Below, in pieces: positions 1-4,015 of a stretch of DNA of 8,497 nt. Under the pieces are notes generated by a model. It was not told where the DNA came from and did not search any database. It worked only from the letters and a program-made list of their open reading frames with translations. Origin of the DNA: an uncultured Eubacteriales bacterium (GTDB lineage Bacteria; Bacillota; Clostridia; Oscillospirales; Oscillospiraceae); the NCBI GenBank assembly GCA_900540545.1, contig UQGJ01000092.1, positions 1-8,497 of the forward strand, read 5' to 3'. Both the position numbers and the translations under genes were made by a program. How positions within the stretch are numbered: the first letter of the stretch is position 1; the number at the start of each line of letters is the position of its first letter.

Positions 1-65
1 TTTCCGTCCTCTTTCTCAAACGAGAAAGAGGACCCCCGCCGGAGGCGACGCCCCCCGGAGGGGGC
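1..65 (+). repeat. Three-hairpin palindromic repeat, copy 1 (cut by window edge)
   Basis: A perfect 12-bp stem (6-17 with 22-33, loop AAAC) is followed by a GC-rich tail with a 6-bp stem (50-55 with 60-65, loop CGGA). The same arrangement, with different stem sequences, occurs at 2550-2649, 3243-3330 and 8445-8497. The two complete copies also carry a third hairpin upstream of the pyrimidine-rich linker (TTTCCG here), which would lie outside the window in this copy. No U-run follows the stem, so it is not an ordinary terminator. It sits just beyond the terminator of the sensor kinase gene. Confidence 0.8.
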
Positions 66-98
66 CCCTCCAAACCAATCGTCCCCGCCGCAGCGGCC

Positions 99-134
99 AA
101 AAACCCCCGTCCGAACCGCAGTCCGAACGGGGGT
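99..134 (-). terminator. Intrinsic terminator of the sensor kinase gene
   Basis: On the minus strand the arms ACCCCCGTTCGG and TCGGACGGGGGT form a GC-rich hairpin (103-114 with 123-134), followed immediately by five T residues (99-103 read in reverse; the last base is shared with the stem). Two pairs are G-U wobbles only when transcribed from the minus strand, whereas the plus-strand RNA would have A-C mismatches there, which supports the orientation. It starts five bases beyond the stop codon of the kinase gene. Confidence 0.85.
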
Positions 135-138
135 CCCC

Positions 139-1206
139 TCAATTCTCCAATTCCTCCGGCGTGAACAGCTCCGCCGGGAGCACGTCGGACAGCTCCACCA
201 GCAGGGGCGAAAACCCGCCCGGCTCGGGCCGGGGCGTCCGCAGGGTCAGCTCCCCCGCCTGAGGTTCCCGGATGGGCAGGGCCACCGCCGCCCGCAGGCC
301 CTCGCCGGGCTTGCTCTCCACCATGACGGCCCCGCCGTGGAGGGCCGCAATGCGCCGCACCGCGTCCAGGCCCAGGCCCAGCCCGGACTTGGGGTCCAGC
401 ACCGGCTCGCCCGCGCCCCCCTCGAAGAGCCGGGGGAAGTCCTCCGTCTCCAGCCCCGCCCCGGCGTCCCAGACGGTGAGGATGGCCCGCCGCCCCCGCA
501 GGGAGAGCTTCATGCCCAGGCTCCCCCCCTGCCCCGCCGCCTTCATGGCGTTGGAGACCAGGGACAGGACCAGCCGCCGCAGCAGGTCCGGGTCGGCCAT
601 GGTGATGACCCCCATGGTGTCCGACTCGTAGCGGAAGGTCCAGCCCCCCGCGCGGCACACGCCCTCCACCTGGGCGCACAGCTCCCGCAGGAACCCGGCC
701 AGGTCCATGGGCCGGGGCCGGAAGGTCTCCCGGTCCAAAAATTCCAGGTGGTCGCACAGGCGCAGGAGCCGGTGGATGCCCTGGTTGGCCACCGCCAGAT
801 ACTGTTTCGCCCGGTCCGGGTCCAGCTCGGACCGGGTGGGGTCCAGGCGCTGGAGGGCCGCCGCCAGCCCCGCCGCCTCCTGCCGGAGCTGCCCCGTCAC
901 CCGGTCCATCCGCGGCCCCGCCGGGGCCTCGGCCTCCGGCCGCAGGATGACCAGCGTCCCCGCTCCGGTCTCCTGGAGGCTCACCCGCCACGCCTGCCCG
1001 GCCAGCCGCATCGCGGCCACCGCCGGGGCCTGGGCATCCGAAAGCGCCGCTTCCAGGGCCGCGGGCAGGGCCTGCCCCTCCCCCAGGCCGGGGAAGAGCC
1101 GGGACGATGCCGGGTTCACGTACCGGAGGACGCCGCCGTCCAACAGCAGCACCGGCTCCGGAAAGCCGTCGAACAGCGAGGCACCGGAAAATTGGATGGG
1201 AGCCAA
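139..1206 (-). CDS. Soluble PAS-like/HATPase sensor kinase, phosphoacceptor His apparently missing
   Basis: A 355-residue protein of the sensor histidine kinase type. Residues about 12-90 look like a degenerate PAS sensor domain (PEPVLLLDGGVLRYVNPA). A helical dimerisation region follows, then a HATPase domain with N-box SNAMKAA (N219), G1 box WDAGAG (D247) and G2 box SGLGLGL (274-280). At the usual H-box, HELRTPL is replaced by GQLRQEA (residues 105-111), so glycine stands where the phosphorylated histidine is expected. No signal peptide or membrane segment is seen, so it should be cytosolic. A tail of about 45 residues rich in P, E and L follows the ATPase domain. The TTG start is chosen because AAGGAGG lies seven bases upstream; the frame stays open to a GTG at 1305, but that has no ribosome site and would overlap the predicted promoter. 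No response regulator is nearby. The ATP-binding fold is clear; kinase activity is uncertain. Confidence 0.85.
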   Translation of the reverse strand: MAPIQFSGASLFDGFPEPVLLLDGGVLRYVNPASSRLFPGLGEGQALPAALEAALSDAQAPAVAAMRLAGQAWRVSLQETGAGTLVILRPEAEAPAGPRMDRVTGQLRQEAAGLAAALQRLDPTRSELDPDRAKQYLAVANQGIHRLLRLCDHLEFLDRETFRPRPMDLAGFLRELCAQVEGVCRAGGWTFRYESDTMGVITMADPDLLRRLVLSLVSNAMKAAGQGGSLGMKLSLRGRRAILTVWDAGAGLETEDFPRLFEGGAGEPVLDPKSGLGLGLDAVRRIAALHGGAVMVESKPGEGLRAAVALPIREPQAGELTLRTPRPEPGGFSPLLVELSDVLPAELFTPEELEN

Positions 1207-1213
1207 GGCGCCG

Positions 1214-1220
1214 CCTCCTT
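1214..1220 (-). promoter_or_regulatory. Ribosome binding site that fixes the sensor kinase start
   Basis: AAGGAGG on the minus strand, seven bases before a TTG codon at 1204-1206. It is a near-perfect anti-16S match, while the farther in-frame GTG (1305) and ATG (1272) have none. This supports a 355-residue product rather than the 388-residue open frame. Confidence 0.75.
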
Positions 1221-1278
1221 CAAAATGAATCGCAACAGCACTAGCATGTCCAGAAACCGGACCGGCTGTCATAGAATC

Positions 1279-1307
1279 AGTGTAGCAAATATTGGAGTCC
1301 TCCACAA
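1279..1307 (-). promoter_or_regulatory. Possible sigma-A promoter of the sensor kinase gene
   Basis: On the minus strand TTGTGG (1302-1307) and TACACT (1279-1284) are separated by 17 bases. The match to TTGACA/TATAAT is partial (three of six and four of six), so this is a modest candidate. Transcription would start near 1272, giving a leader of about 65 bases before the TTG start, which agrees with the start chosen for the kinase. Confidence 0.4.
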
Positions 1308-1390
1308 GAGAAATTGTCGTTTTTTGTCGAAAATGGCGAACAGCTTTTCACTTACCAACGAAAGTAAAAGAAATTTCATTAAAAATACTC

Positions 1391-1419
1391 TTGATAAAAT
1401 AAAGAAGCTGCATTATAAT
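1391..1419 (+). promoter_or_regulatory. Strong sigma-A promoter of gap
   Basis: TTGATA (1391-1396), 17-base spacer, TATAAT (1414-1419). The -10 is a perfect consensus and the -35 matches in four of six positions. The stretch just upstream (about 1360-1388) is very AT-rich with A-runs, resembling an UP element. The expected start is near 1426, giving a leader of about 45 bases before the gap ATG. This fits a constitutively high-expression glycolytic gene. Confidence 0.9.
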
Positions 1420-1421
1420 AG

Positions 1422-1439
1422 GGGCCGTAAAAGAGGCCC
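1422..1439. promoter_or_regulatory. Small inverted repeat at the gap transcription start, possible operator
   Basis: GGGCC and GGCCC are separated by eight bases (GTAAAAGA) and directly follow the -10 box of gap. The predicted transcription start falls in the left arm, so the full hairpin would not be present in RNA; a protein-binding site over the start is the more natural reading. Five-base arms in a GC-rich genome can arise by chance, and I do not recognise a known regulator motif. Confidence 0.25.
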
Positions 1440-1471
1440 ATCTTAACGATTCAAAAGGAGAGAATGCTGCT

Positions 1472-2485
1472 ATGAGTATCAAAATCGGTATCAATGGCTT
1501 TGGCCGTATCGGCCGTCTGGTGTTCCGCGCCGGTCTGTCCCGCCCCGACGTGGAGTTTGTCGGCATCAACGATCCCGGCATGACCCCCGACTACATGGCC
1601 TATATGCTCCGTTACGACACCATCCACGGCCGCTTCGACGGCGAGATCAGCTATGACGACGAGAGCATCACCGTCAACGGCCACAAGGTCATGGTCTACG
1701 CCAAGATGAACCCCTCCGAGATTCCCTGGGGCCAGATCGGCGCTGAGTACGTGGTGGAGTCCACCGGCCTGTTCCTGACCAAGGAGAAGGCCCAGGGCCA
1801 CCTGGACGCCGGCGCCAAGAAGGTCGTCATGAGCGCCCCCTCCAAGGACGACACCCCCATGTTCGTCATGGGCGTCAACAACACAACCTATGATTCCAGC
1901 ATGAACTTTGTGTCCAACGCCTCCTGCACCACCAACTGCCTGGCCCCCATCGCCAAGGTGCTGCACGACGCTTTCGGCATCAAGGACGGCCTGATGACCA
2001 CCGTCCACTCCGTCACCGCCACCCAGAAGACCGTGGACGGCCCCTCCAAGAAGGATTGGCGCGGCGGCCGCGCGGCCACCTACAACATCATCCCCTCCTC
2101 CACCGGCGCCGCCAAGGCCGTGGGCAAGGTCATTCCCGACCTGAACGGCAAGCTGACCGGCATGTCCATGCGCGTGCCCACCCTGGACGTGTCCGTGGTG
2201 GACCTGACCGTGAACCTGGCCAAGCCCGCCAAGTACGACGAGATCTGCGCCGCCATGAAGAAGGCTTCCGAGGGTGAGCTGGCCGGCGTGCTGGGCTACA
2301 CCGACGAGGACGTGGTCTCCAGCGACTTCATCAGCGACCCCCGCACCTCCATCTTCGACGCCAAGGCCGGCATCGCCCTGACCGACACCTTCGTGAAGGT
2401 CGTGAGCTGGTACGACAACGAGTGGGGCTATTCCAACAAGGTCGTGGACCTCATCCAGTACATGAGCTCCGTGGACCACAAGTAA
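1472..2485 (+). CDS. gap: Type I glyceraldehyde-3-phosphate dehydrogenase
   Basis: A 337-residue full-length phosphorylating GAPDH, cytosolic and normally a tetramer, converting glyceraldehyde 3-phosphate, phosphate and NAD+ to 1,3-bisphosphoglycerate and NADH in glycolysis. The Rossmann start KIGINGFGRIGR (4-15) binds the dinucleotide; D34 in GIND favours NAD over NADP. The active-site motif SNASCTTNC holds C152, with H179 in TTVHS as its partner. WYDNEWGYSNK (313-323) is the usual C-terminal signature. The loop NDPG...YMAYMLRYDTIHGRF resembles the E. coli GapA/eukaryotic branch more than Bacillus GapA (from memory). The ATG has AAGGAG at 1455-1460. Third codon positions are overwhelmingly C or G, as expected for a highly expressed gene here. 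It stands alone, without pgk or tpiA next to it, between its own promoter and terminator. Confidence 0.98.
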   Translation: MSIKIGINGFGRIGRLVFRAGLSRPDVEFVGINDPGMTPDYMAYMLRYDTIHGRFDGEISYDDESITVNGHKVMVYAKMNPSEIPWGQIGAEYVVESTGLFLTKEKAQGHLDAGAKKVVMSAPSKDDTPMFVMGVNNTTYDSSMNFVSNASCTTNCLAPIAKVLHDAFGIKDGLMTTVHSVTATQKTVDGPSKKDWRGGRAATYNIIPSSTGAAKAVGKVIPDLNGKLTGMSMRVPTLDVSVVDLTVNLAKPAKYDEICAAMKKASEGELAGVLGYTDEDVVSSDFISDPRTSIFDAKAGIALTDTFVKVVSWYDNEWGYSNKVVDLIQYMSSVDHK

Positions 2486-2498
2486 GAAACTCAATGAG

Positions 2499-2529
2499 AA
2501 AGGCGATGCCGAACGGCAGCGCCTTTTTC
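2499..2529 (+). terminator. Intrinsic terminator of gap
   Basis: The arms AAAGGCG (2499-2505) and CGCCTTT (2520-2526) pair, with an inner TGCC/GGCA stem, an A-G mismatch between the two, and a GAAC tetraloop (2511-2514). The right arm runs into a T-rich stretch (TTTTTCT). It begins 13 bases after the gap stop codon. Confidence 0.9.
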
Positions 2530-2549
2530 TATCATGGTGAGCAGGGCGG

Positions 2550-2649
2550 GCCCCTGCCGGGGGCGTTCCTTTCTCGTTTGAGAAAGGAACCGAAAGAAAA
2601 CCAGGGGGACAGCACGGGGGATTTCATCCCCCTATCGCTGTCCCCCCGG
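2550..2649 (-). repeat. Three-hairpin palindromic repeat, copy 2 (complete)
   Basis: Read on the minus strand it has, in order: a long two-part hairpin (2604-2613 with 2637-2646, 10 bp, plus an inner 6-bp stem 2616-2621 with 2627-2632), a pyrimidine-rich linker (TTTTCTTTCG), a perfect 11-bp stem (2565-2575 with 2580-2590; loop AAAC on the minus strand), and a small GC stem (2550-2554 with 2560-2564). Copy 3 has the same order in the opposite orientation. It begins about 20 bases beyond the gap terminator. Confidence 0.8.
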
Positions 2650-2875
2650 ACCCCAGGATACGTCCGGGCGGCGGTGCGGTTTTCGGGGGTTAGCAAAACC
2701 AGAAAGCCGTTGCAGCCCGTATCGGTCTGGCGCTTGAAGGACTCCGGCTGCCGCCCCTCGGCATATCACCCGGCAATACTTGATGGTAGTTGCGTTTTAT
2801 TTGGTGCAAACAAGCCGCCACGAGTCTGGTGCGTAATGCGGGCCGCCCAGTTACAAGGGACCTTCGATTTCCGCC
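2650..2875. other. Gene-free stretch, nothing recognised
   Basis: Part of the roughly 900-base gap between gap and lepB. I see no credible gene: open frames here lack ribosome sites, have unlike composition, and run through repeats. It is less GC-rich than its surroundings around 2770-2860. No tRNA, riboswitch or transposase fragment is recognised. A short CCCGGAC/GTCCGGG pairing (2645-2651 with 2662-2668) at its left edge overlaps the neighbouring repeat. Confidence 0.5.
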
Positions 2876-2999
2876 GTAGGGGCGGCCCTTGCGGCCGCCC
2901 GTCGCCCGTCCCCTGTCATTGCGCACCAGTCCGCAGACTGGTGCGGCAATCCGCCTCCCCCGTCCCTACACTGTGGGGCGGGACGACCTCGGCCCGCCA
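2876..2999 (+). repeat. 124-base repeat, copy A, with two hairpins
   Basis: This stretch matches the reverse complement of 7381-7504 over 124 bases with about 13 substitutions and no gap by hand alignment (close to 90 percent). It starts with a hairpin GGGCGGCC/GGCCGCCC (2880-2887 with 2893-2900). A second, 14-bp hairpin follows (2918-2931 with 2936-2950, one bulged G, loop CGCA). Between the two copies one innermost pair is C-G here and T-A there, so pairing is kept. No coding potential is convincing. Confidence 0.85.
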
Positions 3000-3000
3000 C

Positions 3001-3054
3001 GTACCAGCCCGCCCCCACCCCGCACGCCTTTGTAGGGGCGGCTATCAGCCGCCC
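3001..3054. repeat. Repeat module with GTAGGGGCGGC hairpin
   Basis: The 14-mer at 3001-3014 (GTACCAGCCCGCCC) recurs inverted at 7555-7568 beside the other 124-base repeat. It is followed by TGTAGGGGCGGC, the same opening as the 124-base repeat, here closing as an 8-bp hairpin (3036-3043 with 3047-3054, loop ATC). The modules appear in a different order from the 7.4-7.57 kb region, which suggests mosaic assembly of short palindromic units. Confidence 0.6.
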
Positions 3055-3118
3055 GCCGTCGTGCACCCGCTTTGCCGGGCAGCGCCATGCCAGGCGCGCT
3101 GTGCCAACGCACGGGGGC

Positions 3119-3155
3119 GGCCGGCATGTATGCCGGCCCTACAACACGGTAGGCC
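3119..3155. repeat. Two GC-rich palindromes
   Basis: GGCCGGCAT and ATGCCGGCC (3119-3127 with 3130-3138) form a near-continuous 20-base palindrome, realistic as an 8-bp stem with a four-base loop. It is followed by CCTACAAC, the inverse of the GTAGGG opening of the neighbouring modules, and then by a small GGCCG/CGGCC hairpin at about 3142-3154. These look like further members of the same palindromic repeat group. Confidence 0.55.
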
Positions 3156-3242
3156 GTAACGGCCGGGGCAGGTGCGGAAAGGCAGACTTGTCACCTCTAG
3201 CCGGTCTCAACCACCAAGCTCCCGTTGGCGCCGCCCCAAGGT

Positions 3243-3330
3243 CCAGGGCCCGCAGGCCCTGGTCGTTTCTTCCCAGGGTTCTTTTCGAGAAAAGAATCCT
3301 GGCCCCCGCGGCAGCGGCCCCCGGAGGGGC
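3243..3330 (+). repeat. Three-hairpin palindromic repeat, copy 3 (complete)
   Basis: In order on the plus strand: an 8-bp hairpin (3243-3250 with 3255-3262, loop CGCA), a pyrimidine linker (TCGTTTCTTC), a 13-bp stem with one G-T pair (3273-3285 with 3290-3302, loop CGAG), and a 5-bp GC stem (3317-3321 with 3326-3330, loop CGGA). The order equals that of copy 2 in the opposite orientation, so the two bracket the region from 2650 to 3242. It lies directly beyond the lepB terminator. Confidence 0.8.
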
Positions 3331-3335
3331 TCCGT

Positions 3336-3373
3336 AAAAATCAAGGACCGTGTACCGGGTGGTACACGGTCCT
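3336..3373 (-). terminator. Intrinsic terminator after lepB
   Basis: A perfect 13-bp stem (3344-3356 with 3361-3373, four-base loop). On the minus strand it is followed by TTGATTTTT, a good U-tract. It begins 10 bases past the lepB stop and ends the lepB-containing transcription unit. On the plus strand the stem is followed by CTTCATTTCC, a weaker tract, so action on any gap read-through is possible but secondary. Confidence 0.9.
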
Positions 3374-3383
3374 CTTCATTTCC

Positions 3384-3983
3384 TTATCTCGTTTTAGAAA
3401 TCGACTCCACCGGCCCGATGTCCTGGAAGGGCATGATGATGAACTTGACGCCCCCCAGCACGCTGCGGGTATCCACGATGCCGATTTCGGGGTAGCGGCT
3501 GTCCCTGGAATTGTTGCGGTTGTCGCCCAGGACGAAGATACAGCCCTCCGGGACCACGGCCTCGTTCAGGCTCAGCTCGTCGCGGTGCTGCAGGTCCTGC
3601 TGGTTGATATAGGGTTCGTTCAGCACCTTGCCGTCCACGGTGACGGTGTCGTTTTCATAGTCGATCTTCACGGACTGGCCCGCCACGGCGATGACCCGCT
3701 TGACGATGGGCTGGCCGTTCTCAAAGGACTTTTTCGCCAGGACCACCACGTCGCCCTGCTTGGGCTCGTAGCCCAGGCTCTGCAACAGCAGCAGGTCCGC
3801 GTTGTGGAGGGTGGGGAGCATGGAGGGGCCGTCCACCTGGATGATGCGGCCCACGAAGGTAAAGACCAGAATCAGGCTCACCAGGGCCATGACCAGGGCC
3901 TGGAGCCAGAAATACATATCGACTTTCAGCGCGTCGCCGTCGGAGAGTTTCTCCTCCTCGGGCTGCTTGGTTTCCTCGGACAT
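3384..3983 (-). CDS. lepB: Signal peptidase I
   Basis: A 199-residue type I signal peptidase (S26 family), which removes signal peptides from exported proteins at the outer face of the cytoplasmic membrane. After a charged N-terminal tail (1-22, rich in E and K) there is one membrane segment (about 24-48). The catalytic serine is S54 in GPSMLPTL and the general-base lysine is K95 in VKRVIAVAGQSV. Box E, GDNRNNSRDSR (153-163), is intact. The size and the single N-terminal anchor fit the short Gram-positive type. The ATG at 3983 is preferred, with GGAG nine bases upstream; an in-frame TTG five codons earlier (3998) overlaps that site. The gene starts 32 bases after the ATPase stop codon on the same strand, with no promoter visible between them, so it is probably the last gene of that operon. 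Confidence 0.97.
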   Translation of the reverse strand: MSEETKQPEEEKLSDGDALKVDMYFWLQALVMALVSLILVFTFVGRIIQVDGPSMLPTLHNADLLLLQSLGYEPKQGDVVVLAKKSFENGQPIVKRVIAVAGQSVKIDYENDTVTVDGKVLNEPYINQQDLQHRDELSLNEAVVPEGCIFVLGDNRNNSRDSRYPEIGIVDTRSVLGGVKFIIMPFQDIGPVESISKTR

Positions 3984-4015
3984 GGGTATCAACTCCAAAA
4001 ATCAGGTATTGACCA

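Noticed and set aside
6..33. Stem at the left window edge as a terminator
   Set aside because: No U-tract follows on either strand, and the sensor kinase already has a better terminator at 99-134. It belongs to the three-hairpin repeat family.
337..1446. 369-codon open frame on the plus strand opposite the sensor kinase
   Set aside because: Its translation is low-complexity, rich in P, R, G and Q, with no motifs or ribosome site. It is a by-product of GC-rich third positions in the real gene.
1451..2494. 347-codon open frame antisense to gap, rich in H, G, V and A
   Set aside because: It mirrors the strongly biased codons of gap. The composition is repetitive, no family is recognised, and there is no promoter or ribosome site.
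2690..2926. 78-codon minus-strand frame
   Set aside because: Its N-terminal part is translated from the 124-base repeat; a related translation appears from the copy at 7.4 kb, so it reflects repeat DNA, with no ribosome site seen.
2876..3155. Possible CRISPR array from closely spaced palindromes
   Set aside because: The units differ in length and sequence, spacing is irregular, and there are no identical direct repeats or cas genes.
2422..3159. 245-codon plus-strand frame from the end of gap through the repeats
   Set aside because: It begins inside gap, crosses the gap terminator and several hairpins, and its translation follows repeat sequence rather than a protein.
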